This document shows, piece after piece, positions 18,319 to 26,852 of a DNA stretch of 64,000 nt. Positions within the stretch are counted from its first letter, which is position 1. Every line of letters starts with the position of its first letter. The DNA is from Streptomyces sp. H39-S7 (lineage in GTDB: Bacteria; Actinomycetota; Actinomycetes; Streptomycetales; Streptomycetaceae). The stretch is taken from contig NZ_JAPVLU010000014.1 of NCBI RefSeq assembly GCF_027158205.1, positions 131,574 through 195,573 on the forward strand, in the 5' to 3' direction. The notes below the pieces were generated by a model. That model saw nothing but the letters and a program-made list of their open reading frames with translations. It ran no database searches and was not told the DNA's origin. Position numbers and translations under genes: made by a program.

Positions 18319-18609
18319 TCAGACGGCGATGGCCACGTCGGCCGCCGCGCCCTGCTGGGCCACGACCGTACGGTCCACCGTGGCGCCCGGGACGAGGGCG
18401 CGCAGCGTCCAGGTGCCGGGGGCGGCGAAGAAGCGGAACTGTCCGGTCGCCGAGGTCGGGACCTCCGCGGTGAACTCGCCGCCGCCGTCGAGCAGACGGA
18501 CGTAGCCGCTGATGGGCTCGCCGTCGCGGGTCACCGAACCCTGAATGATCGTCTCGCTCGCCACGTCAACTCCTGCCAAGTCCGGGCCGCCGGCCTTTGC
18601 TCCACACAT
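18319..18609 (-). CDS. DUF1416 protein, partner of thiosulfate sulfurtransferase
   Basis: 96-residue protein: short N-terminus MCGAKAGGPDLAGVDVASE, then a carboxypeptidase-regulatory/transthyretin-like beta sandwich (VTRDGEPISGYVRLLDGGGE and FRFFAAPGTWTLRAL). DUF1416 genes follow sulfurtransferase genes across actinomycetes, as here (45 bp). AAAGGA precedes the ATG. The N-terminal Cys2 is conserved in memory of this family and may take part in sulfur handling. Same operon as the leader peptide upstream. Confidence 0.85.
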   Translation of the reverse strand: MCGAKAGGPDLAGVDVASETIIQGSVTRDGEPISGYVRLLDGGGEFTAEVPTSATGQFRFFAAPGTWTLRALVPGATVDRTVVAQQGAAADVAIAV

Positions 18610-18654
18610 GTCTGATCCTTTGAGGGGTCGTCTTGATCGGGTCTGTAACCGGAC

Positions 18655-19494
18655 TCAGGCGTTGGCGCCGAGCTCGATCGGCACGCCGACGAGGGAGCCG
18701 TACTCGGTCCAGGAGCCGTCGTAGTTCTTGACGTTCGGCTGGTCGAGCAGCTCGTGCAGCACGAACCAGGTGAGCGCGGAGCGCTCACCGATGCGGCAGT
18801 ACGCGATGGTGTCCTTCGCCAGGTCGACGTTCTCGTCCTGGTAGAGCTTGGTGAGCTCTTCGTCGGACTTGAAGGTGCCGTCGTCGTTGGCGTTCTTCGA
18901 CCACGGGATGTTGCGGGCGCTCGGGATGTGGCCCGGGCGCTGCGACTGCTCCTGCGGGAGGTGGGCCGGGGCCAGCAGCTTGCCCGAGAACTCGTCGGGC
19001 GAGCGGACGTCGACCAGGTTCAGGGTGTTGATCGCGGCGACGGCGTCGTCACGGTACGCGCGGATCGAGGTGTCCTGCTCCTTGGCCCGGTACGTGGTGG
19101 TGGCCCGCTGGGGGACCTCGGCGACCAGGTCGCGGGAGTCGAGCTCCCACTTCTTGCGGCCGCCGTCGAGCAGCTTGACGCTGTCGTGGCCGTAGAGCTT
19201 GAAGTACCAGTAGGCGTACGAGGCGAACCAGTTGTTGTTGCCGCCGTAGAGGACCACGGTGTCGTCGTTGCCGATGCCCTTGGCCGAGAGCAGTGCCTCG
19301 AAGCCGGCCTGGTCGACGAAGTCGCGGCGGACCGGGTCCTGGAGGTCGGACTTCCAGTCGATACGCACGGCGTTACGGATGTGGTTCTTCTCGTAGGCCG
19401 AGGTGTCCTCGTCGACCTCGACGATCACCACCTTGGGGTCGTCGATGTGGCTCTGGACCCAATCGGCGTCCACAAGGACGTCACTGCGGCTCAT
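18655..19494 (-). CDS. Thiosulfate sulfurtransferase (tandem rhodanese)
   Basis: 279 residues, two rhodanese domains; transfers sulfur from thiosulfate to cyanide or another thiophile. The N-terminal domain is inactive and structural (YGGNNNWFASYAYWYFKL). The C-terminal one carries the active cysteine loop CRIGERS, giving the CysA/SseA-type actinomycete enzyme. The start at 19494 has an excellent GGAGGAG site. The gene follows a Cys-containing leader ORF, so cysteine-dependent attenuation is likely, and precedes DUF1416. Confidence 0.93.
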   Translation of the reverse strand: MSRSDVLVDADWVQSHIDDPKVVIVEVDEDTSAYEKNHIRNAVRIDWKSDLQDPVRRDFVDQAGFEALLSAKGIGNDDTVVLYGGNNNWFASYAYWYFKLYGHDSVKLLDGGRKKWELDSRDLVAEVPQRATTTYRAKEQDTSIRAYRDDAVAAINTLNLVDVRSPDEFSGKLLAPAHLPQEQSQRPGHIPSARNIPWSKNANDDGTFKSDEELTKLYQDENVDLAKDTIAYCRIGERSALTWFVLHELLDQPNVKNYDGSWTEYGSLVGVPIELGANA

Positions 19495-19631
19495 TTTGTT
19501 CTCCTCCGGGGCAGTACGGATGCGCCAAGACGGGGCGCGACATTGCGCAGAATGTGCGAGAGAAACGCCGGGGAGGCAGGCGCACACGAACGGCCGTCGG
19601 GCCTGGTCCGGTACGTAGAAGGCTGCCGCCC

Positions 19632-19712
19632 CTATGGCATGCGACAGAGACTGGCGGCGACGCGGCACAGGTCGACTGCCCGCCGCTTCGTGAGATCCGC
19701 CTGTCGCTTCAT
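19632..19712 (-). CDS. Cys-containing leader peptide (Ms5788A-like)
   Basis: 26-codon ORF reading MKRQADLTKRRAVDLCRVAA then SLCRMP. The VDLCRVxxxLCR core with two cysteine codons is the pattern of the actinomycete Cys-rich leader peptides placed before sulfurtransferase genes. In Mycobacterium such leaderless ORFs mediate cysteine-responsive attenuation of the genes behind them. Here the ATG follows a -10-like TACGAT by seven bases, also consistent with a leaderless ORF. 137 bp separate its stop from the sulfurtransferase start. The rest of the 378-bp gap (19495-19872) shows no other gene. Confidence 0.8.
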   Translation of the reverse strand: MKRQADLTKRRAVDLCRVAASLCRMP

Positions 19713-19719
19713 GACCCCG

Positions 19720-19749
19720 ATCGTAGGGAAACCTCCCCAGAAGTGTCAC
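19720..19749 (-). promoter_or_regulatory. Promoter of the leader peptide-sulfurtransferase operon
   Basis: On the minus strand GTGACA (19749-19744, five of six matches to TTGACA) is followed by 18 bp and TACGAT (19725-19720). The start point predicted from the -10 falls at or next to the leader ATG at 19712. Further upstream (about 19770-19781) a small dyad GACAA-tc-TTGTC could be an operator. Confidence 0.6.
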
Positions 19750-19872
19750 CAGCGTGTCATATACCGAGACAAGATTGTCCGAATATTGGGACGCGGGAGG
19801 GGTTGAGCCTTGCGGGGCGGGCGCGGCAGCCGTTCAGTCGGTGTTTCTGACTGAGGTGCGGACGGCGCCGTC

Positions 19873-20586
19873 TCAGCCCGCGAGAACGACGTTCGTCCCG
19901 GACGCAGCCACCGAGATGCCGCTCGGGGTCGTCACGACCGACTGGACCTTGATGCCGGTGGGCAGGCCCACCAGACTCCGGGTGAAGTCGATCTTGTCGC
20001 GGATCAGCTTGTCGAGGCCGGGGATGGAGCCGACGCCCGGGATCACGTCGGCGTGCAGGCGCACCGTGTTGCCGTTCTCGACGCTGACCACGCTCGTGAC
20101 GCTGCGCTTGACCGTCCCGAGCACCGGCACGCCCGTGACGGTGCCGGTCACCCGGACCTTGCCCTTGCCGTCCTTGTTCGCGCCCCCGTACGCCACCGTC
20201 ACGCCCGGAGGCGCGGCGGCCGACAGGTCCGCGTAGGTGATGAACGCCGAGCCGTCCGCCGTGTCGGCGACGGCGCGCTGGTAGTTGCCGGAGAGGGTCA
20301 CCCCGCGCAGGTCGGCGGTGAAACTGTCGATCCGCAGCCGCTCGGTGCCGGTGCCCGCCTGGATGTCATGCGCGGTGATCCTGACATCGTCCAGCTTGTC
20401 CGAGGCGACCTGCGTCAGGAACGGGAAGCCCTTGATCGATATGTCGGGCTTCGAGCTCAGCCCCTGGGTCTGCTGAGCGCGTTCGGCCGCCTTGTCCTCG
20501 GCCACCGAGACGGCGATGCGGTCGGCCGCGACGAACAGCCCGCCGAGGACGACGAGGACGATCAGGAGTATCCGTGCGGCTCGCAT
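19873..20586 (-). CDS. LmeA-like (DUF2993) phospholipid-binding protein
   Basis: 237 residues with an N-terminal signal anchor (ILLIVLVVLGGLFVAADRIA) and the DUF2993 domain: DISIKGFPFLTQVASDKLDD, then repeated beta strands. In mycobacteria LmeA is a periplasmic lipid-binding protein involved in lipomannan mannosylation. Streptomyces members are thought to bind phospholipid at the outer membrane face; the exact role here is inferred. Monocistronic by spacing. Confidence 0.85.
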   Translation of the reverse strand: MRAARILLIVLVVLGGLFVAADRIAVSVAEDKAAERAQQTQGLSSKPDISIKGFPFLTQVASDKLDDVRITAHDIQAGTGTERLRIDSFTADLRGVTLSGNYQRAVADTADGSAFITYADLSAAAPPGVTVAYGGANKDGKGKVRVTGTVTGVPVLGTVKRSVTSVVSVENGNTVRLHADVIPGVGSIPGLDKLIRDKIDFTRSLVGLPTGIKVQSVVTTPSGISVAASGTNVVLAG

Positions 20587-20715
20587 TGCTCTCCCCCGGT
20601 TCAGGCTTGATCGACCGACACTAACCGCCTTCCCCCGGCGTCCGGGCGGACCGCTGTCGTTTGTCGAGAGGTTGTGACAGCGGCCCGCACGGTCCCGGAG
20701 GCCTGGGTGCCGCGG

Positions 20716-21900
20716 TCAGCCCGTGAGGACCCGGCCCAGTACGTACACGACCGGAGCCGCGGCCGTCAGGGGGAGCGCGACGCCCGCGGTGAAGTGGACG
20801 AAGCGCGACGGGAAGTCGTAGCTGGCGACGCGCAGCCCGATGACGGCGCAGGCACCGGCGGCCAGGCCGAGCAGCGCGCCCTGGGTGCCGAGGTCGGTCA
20901 GCCGGCCGGTGACGATGCCGCTGCCCGCGGCGGCGAGCACGGCCACCACGACGGAGGCGGAGCCGGGCAGCGGCAGGGCGCGGGCGAGCGTCGCGACGGC
21001 GACCGCCACCGCGCCGACCACCACCGGATCGCTGCCGCCGGGTGTCCAGGCGACCGCGAGGAACCCGGTGGCCAGAACGGTCATCAGTGTCGACGCCGAG
21101 GTGGCCGTCAGCGAGGCCAGCCGCTCGTCCGTCGTCCCGCGGTGGCGCATCTGCAGCACGAGGATGAGCAGCAGCCACGTCCCCAGCGTGCCGACGACCA
21201 CGGCCGGAACGTTCTCGCCGTCCGTCGCGAGCAGCGCGATGTCCGCGGTGACGCCCGAGAGGAAAGCCAGCACGATGCCCTGCCGGGCCGGCCACATGCC
21301 GTTCAGCCGGAACCAGCCGGCGGCGGTGACGGCCTGCAGGGCCGCCACCACGAGCGCGAGCCCGGGACGGCCGACGACGGCCCCGCCCGCGATCAGCAGG
21401 GCGAGGACGGCGGTCAGCGCGGCCGGCTGCATGCCGGGCGCGATGATCGGCGAACCAGTGCGCTGCCCGGCGGCGGGCGCCGCGGCCCGTCCGCGGGCGG
21501 CACGCCTGCCACCGGCGCGCGGCTCCGGCGCCGGCTCCTGGGCGGACTGGGCGAGCTGGGCGGCCTGCGCGGGGAAGTCGTCGATGGCGGGCAGCACGGC
21601 GGTGTGGTCTCCCTCGCGCGCCGGGTCGTACGACGGGTACTGCCCGTACTGGGGCGCCGGGGCGCCGTACGCGTCGTGGTGCTGATCGCCGTACGGCTGC
21701 TGCGCGGGAGCGTCGTAACCGGGTGCTGGGTAGCCGCCCCCGTACTGCTGGCCCTGCTGGCCCTGCTGGTTCGGCCACGGCTCCGCGGGCGGCATCGGCC
21801 CGGGGTGCGCCTGCGGCTGCCCGCCCGCGTACGGGTCGTACGCGTCCGGGTCGAAGTTCGGGTTCTGGTTCTGGTTCGGGTTCCAGTCGGAGGAGGTCAT
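20716..21900 (-). CDS. Multi-span membrane protein with a Pro/Gln/Tyr-rich N-terminus
   Basis: 394 residues. The first ~170 are low-complexity (Asn-Gln at the very start, then Pro-Gly-Tyr-Gln-rich, then basic GGRRAARGR). About eight or nine hydrophobic segments follow (for example AALTAVLALLIAGGAVVG and LLILVLQM). Pattern and length fit an actinomycete integral membrane protein of unknown function. GGAGG precedes the ATG within the end of the region upstream. It begins two bases after the MoaD-like gene stops, so the two are co-transcribed. Confidence 0.75.
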   Translation of the reverse strand: MTSSDWNPNQNQNPNFDPDAYDPYAGGQPQAHPGPMPPAEPWPNQQGQQGQQYGGGYPAPGYDAPAQQPYGDQHHDAYGAPAPQYGQYPSYDPAREGDHTAVLPAIDDFPAQAAQLAQSAQEPAPEPRAGGRRAARGRAAAPAAGQRTGSPIIAPGMQPAALTAVLALLIAGGAVVGRPGLALVVAALQAVTAAGWFRLNGMWPARQGIVLAFLSGVTADIALLATDGENVPAVVVGTLGTWLLLILVLQMRHRGTTDERLASLTATSASTLMTVLATGFLAVAWTPGGSDPVVVGAVAVAVATLARALPLPGSASVVVAVLAAAGSGIVTGRLTDLGTQGALLGLAAGACAVIGLRVASYDFPSRFVHFTAGVALPLTAAAPVVYVLGRVLTG

Positions 21901-21902
21901 GT

Positions 21903-22196
21903 TCACCCACCCGCGAACGGCGGAAGGACCTCGACGGTGCCGCCGTCGGCCAGGGCCACACCCGCGTGGTCGCGGGTCCCGACGGGGTCGCCGTCGACCA
22001 GGAACGAGCACCTCAGCAGCACGCGAGCGAACTCCGGCTGCCGCGCGTGCCGTTCGCGCGCAGCGGCGAGCGCCTCCGCCAGCGTGGCGGCGCGGTAGGG
22101 CTCCTCGGCCGTGCCGGCCGCTGCCTTGGCCGCGGCCCAGTAGCGGATCGTGCCGGCGCCTGGGGCGGGCCTCACCGGGATGTCGCTTGCCGCCAT
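21903..22196 (-). CDS. MoaD/ThiS-family sulfur carrier protein
   Basis: 97-residue beta-grasp protein ending in Gly-Gly (VEVLPPFAGG), the C-terminus that is adenylated and thiocarboxylated in MoaD and ThiS. Other family landmarks are IRYWAAAKAAAGTAEE at the start and FLVDGDPVGTRD in the middle. Molybdopterin synthesis is the most likely role, but no moa gene is adjacent and other sulfur-carrier roles are possible. AAGGA precedes the ATG. Confidence 0.87.
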   Translation of the reverse strand: MAASDIPVRPAPGAGTIRYWAAAKAAAGTAEEPYRAATLAEALAAARERHARQPEFARVLLRCSFLVDGDPVGTRDHAGVALADGGTVEVLPPFAGG

Positions 22197-22316
22197 AGCG
22201 GTTCCTTGTCGTTGTCTTCGCGGTCTCACGGGGCCCTGCGGCTCCTGTGAGGTACAGCCGCCGTCCATGATGACACCCGCCCGGGACCCGGGTCGTGAGC
22301 CCCGGCGCGGGGCCGG

Positions 22317-23192
22317 TCAGACCGTGCCGAGCCAGGCCCCGACGCGGCGCAGCAGGTGCTCGTCGGCCGCGTTCTCGGCGTGGCCGAACCCGGACTCGAT
22401 CCACAGCTCGGCCGCCTCCCCCGCGGCGCCCGCCAGCGATGTGGGGTGGTCGAGCGGGAAGTACGCGTCCCGGTCGCCGTGCACGATCAGCAGCGGCGTC
22501 GGGGCGATCAGCGCCGCGGACTCGATCGGGGAGAGCGGGACGGGGTTCCACTGGTGCGGGTGGATCCGGGTCCCGAGTCCGAGGCGTGAGACGAGCCGGC
22601 CGGTCGGCCGGGTGACCACCCAGTGCAGCCGGCGCATCGGCGCCGTCCCGCGGTAGTACCAGCGCGCCGGCGCGCTCACCGCGACGACGGCGTCGGGGGC
22701 GCCGCCCAGCCGGCGCCCACTGGACGGTGCTCCGATGCGCCCCTCCAGCGCCTCCGCGGGCCGCGCCGCGTGCCGGAGCACGACCGAGCCGCCCATCGAG
22801 AAGCCGACCGTGACCACCCTCCGGTACCCCAGGCGTCGCGCCCACCCCACGGCCGCGTCAAGGTCGAGAACTTCCAGGTCACCGACGGTGGACCGGCCGC
22901 CGGAGCCGCCGTGGCCCCGGAACGAGAAGGTGATCACGCCCGCGAACTCGGCGAACACCTCGGCCGCCCGGCGGATCGCCGGCCGCTCCAGGGCCCCCGT
23001 GAAACCGTGCGCCACGACGATCGCGCAGCCCTCGTACGGCCCAATCCCAGCGCGCGGAGTTCCGCCGTCCGACGGCCGGTGTTCGGCCTCGATTCGTACG
23101 CCGTCCTCCGTCAACAGAACCGCACGCCGAGCACCCGAAGTGATCGATGAAACACACAAAGGCCCGTTCAGGGACTCACTGAGGCTCTCCAT
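22317..23192 (-). CDS. Alpha/beta hydrolase
   Basis: 291 residues. Nucleophile elbow GFSMGG, oxyanion-loop HGFTGALERP, and the end of the triad in LLIVHGDRDAYFP (Asp) and SGFGHAENA (His). AGGAG lies ten bases before the ATG at 23192. Resembles serine esterases/lysophospholipases; substrate unknown. Transcribed away from glnR. Confidence 0.85.
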   Translation of the reverse strand: MESLSESLNGPLCVSSITSGARRAVLLTEDGVRIEAEHRPSDGGTPRAGIGPYEGCAIVVAHGFTGALERPAIRRAAEVFAEFAGVITFSFRGHGGSGGRSTVGDLEVLDLDAAVGWARRLGYRRVVTVGFSMGGSVVLRHAARPAEALEGRIGAPSSGRRLGGAPDAVVAVSAPARWYYRGTAPMRRLHWVVTRPTGRLVSRLGLGTRIHPHQWNPVPLSPIESAALIAPTPLLIVHGDRDAYFPLDHPTSLAGAAGEAAELWIESGFGHAENAADEHLLRRVGAWLGTV

Positions 23193-23348
23193 GTGGGCTA
23201 TTCTCCTGGGGAAGAGGATCCGGGCAGCGTCGCCCCCGGGTCCTTTCGTGCTTTCTGAACCAGCTGTTCTGACCGAATATTGAGACGCCGCTTTCTGAAA
23301 CACCGCTTCACCAGGTACGTCCTCGCAGGGACCGAGGAGGGTTCGCAA

Positions 23349-23402
23349 ATGGGCAAGCAAAGCGTGCAGCAGTACCGGACGACCGTCGGGAGCACACAGT
23401 GA
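23349..23402 (+). CDS. 17-codon upstream ORF overlapping the glnR start
   Basis: ATG with a near-consensus ribosome binding site, GAGGAGGG, eight bases upstream, followed by [17 protein letters not shown] and a TGA that overlaps the glnR GTG by four bases (GTGA). The ribosome binding site is stronger than that of glnR itself (GGGAG, six bases before the GTG). It could act by translational coupling or as a leader sensing glutamine (three Gln codons plus one at the end). Not a gene I recognise; the overlap could be chance. Confidence 0.5.
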   Translation: MGKQSVQQYRTTVGSTQ

Positions 23403-24214
23403 GTTCTCTCCTGCTCCTCACGAACGCGCTCCAGCCGTCGACCGAAGTACTTCCCGCTCTCGGACTGCTGCTCCACAGCGTCCGCGTCGCGCCGGCCGAA
23501 GGACCGGCCCTGGTGGACACCCCGGGCGCCGACGTCATCCTGATCGACGGCCGCCGTGACCTGCCCCAGGTCCGCTCGCTGTGCCAGCTGCTCCGCTCGA
23601 CGGGTCCCGGCTGTCCGCTGGTCCTGGTCGTCACGGAGGGCGGGCTCGCCGCCGTCACCGCCGACTGGGGCATCGACGACGTCCTGCTCGACACGGCTGG
23701 TCCCGCCGAGGTCGAGGCGCGGCTGCGGCTCGCGATGGGCCGCCAGCAGATCGGCGTCGACGACAGCCCGATGGAGATCCGCAACGGCGACCTGTCGGTC
23801 GACGAGGCGACGTACAGCGCGAAGCTCAAGGGCCGGGTCCTGGACCTGACCTTCAAGGAGTTCGAGCTGATCAAATACCTCGCGCAGCACCCGGGCCGGG
23901 TCTTCACCCGCGCGCAGCTGCTCCAGGAGGTCTGGGGTTACGACTACTTCGGCGGCACCCGAACGGTGGACGTCCACGTACGGCGACTGCGCGCGAAGCT
24001 CGGCCCCGAGCACGAATCCCTGATCGGTACCGTCCGAAACGTCGGCTACCGCTTCGTCACCCCGGAAAAGGTCGAGCGGGCCGCCGAGGAAGCCGCGAAG
24101 GCGCAGGCCCAGGCCCAGGCGCAAGCCCAGGCTCAGGCGCAGGCCCAGGTCCAGGCGCAAGCCCAGGTCCAGGCCGAGGCCCGAGCGCGTGCGAGCGCCG
24201 ACCGATCCGCGTAA
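23399..24214 (+). CDS. glnR: Global nitrogen regulator GlnR
   Basis: OmpR-family orphan response regulator of 271 residues that controls glnA, glnII, amtB, nir genes and others. Residues 1-115 form the receiver-like domain, which lacks the full set of phosphorylation-pocket acidic residues (an atypical receiver). The winged-helix DNA-binding domain is at about 130-225 ([39 protein letters not shown]). The sequence is nearly that of S. coelicolor GlnR (SCO4159) from memory up to EEAAKA, where it diverges into an unusual Ala-Gln repeat tail of ~35 residues. The GTG start overlaps a small upstream ORF. Confidence 0.95.
   Translation: MSSLLLLTNALQPSTEVLPALGLLLHSVRVAPAEGPALVDTPGADVILIDGRRDLPQVRSLCQLLRSTGPGCPLVLVVTEGGLAAVTADWGIDDVLLDTAGPAEVEARLRLAMGRQQIGVDDSPMEIRNGDLSVDEATYSAKLKGRVLDLTFKEFELIKYLAQHPGRVFTRAQLLQEVWGYDYFGGTRTVDVHVRRLRAKLGPEHESLIGTVRNVGYRFVTPEKVERAAEEAAKAQAQAQAQAQAQAQAQVQAQAQVQAEARARASADRSA
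24101..24175. repeat. Six-base tandem repeat coding for an Ala-Gln tail in GlnR
   Basis: About a dozen GCnCAG/GCGCAA-type hexamers in a row encode (AQ)n with a few Val substitutions at the end of GlnR. Repeats of this kind change length by slippage; length may vary between strains. Confidence 0.85.
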
Positions 24215-24246
24215 CGGACGGGGTGGACCCGCGTAGACTGCGGCCC

Positions 24247-25269
24247 GTGGCAAAGGTGACGCGTGACGATGTGGCCAGGCTGGCGGGGACGTCCACCGCC
24301 GTCGTCAGCTATGTCATCAACAACGGACCCCGGCCGGTCGCCCCGGCCACCCGCGAGCGGGTGCAGGCGGCCATCGCGCAGCTCGGCTATCGCCCGGACC
24401 GTGTGGCCCAGGCGATGGCCAGCCGCCGCACGGACCTCATAGGCCTGATCGTCCCCGATGCCCGTCAGCCGTTCTTCGGCGAGATGGCGCACGCGGTCGA
24501 GCAGGCGGCCTCCGACCGCGGGAAAATGGTCCTCGTCGGCAACTCCGACTACCTGGACGACCGCGAGATCCACTACCTCCGCGCCTTCCTCGGGATGCGG
24601 GTCTCCGGGCTGATCCTGATCAGCCAGGGCCCGAGCGCGAACGCCGCCGCCGAGATAGAGGCGTGGGACGCCCGGATCGTCCTGCTGCACGAGCGGCCGG
24701 AGGCGATAGACGAGTACGCGGTGGTCACGGACGACATCGGCGGAGCGCAGCTCGCCACCCGCCATCTGCTGGAGCACGGCCACGAGTACGTGGCGTGCCT
24801 GGGCGGCACCGAGAAGACCCCGGTCCTCGGCGACCCCGTCACCGATCACGTCGAGGGCTGGCGGCGCGCGATGCGCGAGTCGGGCCGCTCCATCGAGGGC
24901 CGGCTCTTCCAGGCCCCTTACAACCGCTACGACGCCTACCAGGTCGCCCTCGGGCTGCTCGCGGGCCCGGACAGGCCGCCCGCCATCTTCTGCGCCACCG
25001 ACGACCAGGCGATCGGCGTGCTGCGCGCGGCGCGCGAACTGCGGATCGACGTGCCGGGCGAACTGGCCGTCGCCGGGTTCGACGACGTGAAGGAGGCGGC
25101 CCTCACGGACCCGCCGCTCACCACGGTCGCCTCGGACCGCGAGGCGATGGCCCGCGCCGCCGTGGACCTCGTCCTGGACGACTCGCTGCGCGTCAACGGC
25201 ACCCGCCGCGACCGGCTGCGGCAGTTCCCGTCCCGGCTGGTCGTGCGGGCCTCCTGCGGCTGTCAGTAG
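24247..25269 (+). CDS. LacI-family transcriptional regulator
   Basis: 340 residues from the GTG at 24247. HTH at residues 3-25 ([20 protein letters not shown]) with the hinge following ([18 protein letters not shown]). The periplasmic-binding-like effector domain spans 60-335. The chain ends in RASCGCQ, a short cysteine motif that is common in this actinomycete subgroup. TAGACT precedes the GTG by seven bases, so the message may be leaderless. No transporter or enzyme gene is adjacent, and the target is unknown. Confidence 0.9.
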   Translation: MAKVTRDDVARLAGTSTAVVSYVINNGPRPVAPATRERVQAAIAQLGYRPDRVAQAMASRRTDLIGLIVPDARQPFFGEMAHAVEQAASDRGKMVLVGNSDYLDDREIHYLRAFLGMRVSGLILISQGPSANAAAEIEAWDARIVLLHERPEAIDEYAVVTDDIGGAQLATRHLLEHGHEYVACLGGTEKTPVLGDPVTDHVEGWRRAMRESGRSIEGRLFQAPYNRYDAYQVALGLLAGPDRPPAIFCATDDQAIGVLRAARELRIDVPGELAVAGFDDVKEAALTDPPLTTVASDREAMARAAVDLVLDDSLRVNGTRRDRLRQFPSRLVVRASCGCQ

Positions 25270-25340
25270 GCCCCCGCTAAAGACCCGGCCCTCTAGGGGC
25301 CACTGGCCTTTACATCGGTCATACCTACTTCTGTCGGGCT

Positions 25341-25373
25341 TCTCAGCGGGCGCTCAGCAAGCTCTCATCTTGC
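25341..25373 (+). promoter_or_regulatory. Three 11-bp direct repeats upstream of the protease, candidate response-regulator operator
   Basis: Units TCTCAGCgggc, GCTCAGCaagc and TCTCATCttgc follow one another without a gap, ending 18 bp before the protease ATG. An 11-bp phase is what an OmpR-family regulator needs to bind in tandem on one face of the helix. The OmpR-type regulator gene two genes downstream is the obvious candidate. Confidence 0.55.
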
Positions 25374-25391
25374 CGCCGCAGAGTCAGTGAC

Positions 25392-26504
25392 ATGACCGAT
25401 CACACGCACCGCGGCAACAGCGACTACGACCCGAACGCGGCCTACCCACCCCCGCCGGCGTACGAGCCGGAACAGCCCGTGACGACCCCGTCCGGGGTCA
25501 CCGTGTGGCCCAGCGGATCGTACGCGGCCCACCAGGCACCCGAGGCCGACGGCGGCCACGGCGGGGCGTACCCCCCGCCGCCGCCCGGCGCACAGCCCTC
25601 GCCCGGCCCCTCCCCCGTCCCCACCTCGCGGCGCAAGGTCCGCAAGCCGATCGCCCTGTTCGTAGCGGTGGCGATCGCGTCGGGCGTCGTCGGCGGCGGA
25701 ACGGTGGCGCTGATCGGCAACACCACCTCGCACTCCTCCGTCAGCACCCCGGCCGCCGCCGTCAACGCCAGCTCCAGCAAGACCGGCGTGGCCGGCGTCG
25801 CCTCCGCCGTCAGCCCGAGCATTGTCGAGATCGGCGCGACCTCCGGCGCCGGCCGGTCCACCGGCGCGGGCGTGATCATCACCAGCGACGGCGAGATCGT
25901 CACCAACAACCACGTCATCGCCGGCGCGAGCAGCATCAAGGTCACCTACAGCAACGGAAAGACCGCGACCGCCAAGGTCGTCGGCACCGACGCCAAGAAG
26001 GACCTCGCGCTCATCAAGGTCGACAACGCCGGCGGCCTCACCGCCGCCAAGCTCGGCAACTCCGACGGCATCGCCGTCGGCGACCAGGTCGTGGCCATCG
26101 GCTCACCCGAGGGCCTGACCGGCACCGTCACCAGCGGCATCGTCTCCGCGCTCAACCGCGACGTCACCGTCTCCACCGACGAGAGCCAGGGCCAGAACCA
26201 GGGCGGCAACGGCGGCTCCGGCCAGTGGCCGTTCGAGTTCGGCGGCAACCAGTACAACGGCGACACCGGCAACTCCACGACCACCTACAAGGCCATCCAG
26301 ACCGACGCGTCCCTCAACCCCGGCAACTCCGGCGGCGCGCTGATCAACATGAACGGCGAGATCATCGGCATCAACTCCGCGATGTACTCCGCCGCTTCGT
26401 CCTCGTCGGGCAGCAGCGCCGGCAGCGTCGGCCTCGGCTTCTCCATCCCGATCAACACCGTCAAGGCGGACCTCGACTCACTCCGAAGCGGCGGCACCAG
26501 CTGA
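25392..26504 (+). CDS. Membrane-anchored HtrA-type serine protease without PDZ domain
   Basis: 370 residues. A Pro-rich cytoplasmic tail (1-80) is followed by a transmembrane helix at 86-108 and an extracellular trypsin-like domain. The catalytic triad is His174 (TNNHVI), Asp204 (KKDLALIKV) and Ser313 (NPGNSGGAL). The chain stops soon after GLGFSIPIN, where HtrA/DegP and mycobacterial PepD would continue into a PDZ domain. It lies upstream of a two-component system resembling MprAB, as pepD does in Mycobacterium (there downstream), so an envelope-stress role is likely. Confidence 0.9.
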   Translation: MTDHTHRGNSDYDPNAAYPPPPAYEPEQPVTTPSGVTVWPSGSYAAHQAPEADGGHGGAYPPPPPGAQPSPGPSPVPTSRRKVRKPIALFVAVAIASGVVGGGTVALIGNTTSHSSVSTPAAAVNASSSKTGVAGVASAVSPSIVEIGATSGAGRSTGAGVIITSDGEIVTNNHVIAGASSIKVTYSNGKTATAKVVGTDAKKDLALIKVDNAGGLTAAKLGNSDGIAVGDQVVAIGSPEGLTGTVTSGIVSALNRDVTVSTDESQGQNQGGNGGSGQWPFEFGGNQYNGDTGNSTTTYKAIQTDASLNPGNSGGALINMNGEIIGINSAMYSAASSSSGSSAGSVGLGFSIPINTVKADLDSLRSGGTS

Positions 26505-26568
26505 CCTGCGGTCCGCACGACCGGCCTGCGGCCCGCGCGCGAGCTTCGACTCAGGGGAGGCACAACCC

Positions 26569-26808
26569 ATGACCAGCAACATCACCGTCAACATCAACCG
26601 CGCCCGGCACGCACTCGCCACCGCCGTCTCCTGGGGAACGGACGACCCCGCGCCGCACGCCGCGGTCCGCACCGGCCCCGCCGACCTCGACCTGCCGCTC
26701 GGGATGCCGATGGCCCGCCCGCGGCCGCCCAGGGCCGCCGAGGTCGCGACCCCCGCACCCGCGCGACGCGGCCCTGCACGCCGCCGCCCCGCCGTCGTGC
26801 GAGGCTGA
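26569..26808 (+). CDS. Small hypothetical protein between protease and response regulator
   Basis: 79 residues, [20 protein letters not shown] onward, rich in Arg, Pro and Ala, with no hydrophobic segment. GGGGAGG eight bases before the ATG and the codon pattern support translation. It stands 64 bp after the protease and 44 bp before the response regulator gene, in the same direction. No family recognised. Confidence 0.5.
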   Translation: MTSNITVNINRARHALATAVSWGTDDPAPHAAVRTGPADLDLPLGMPMARPRPPRAAEVATPAPARRGPARRRPAVVRG

Positions 26809-26852
26809 TAACCGTCCCCACCCCCCTTCACCACCACGAGGTCGCGACCCCC

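Noticed and set aside
25290..25304. GGCCC-tctag-GGGCC hairpin as terminator of the lacI gene
   Set aside because: The stem has only five pairs and no T-tract; too weak to call.
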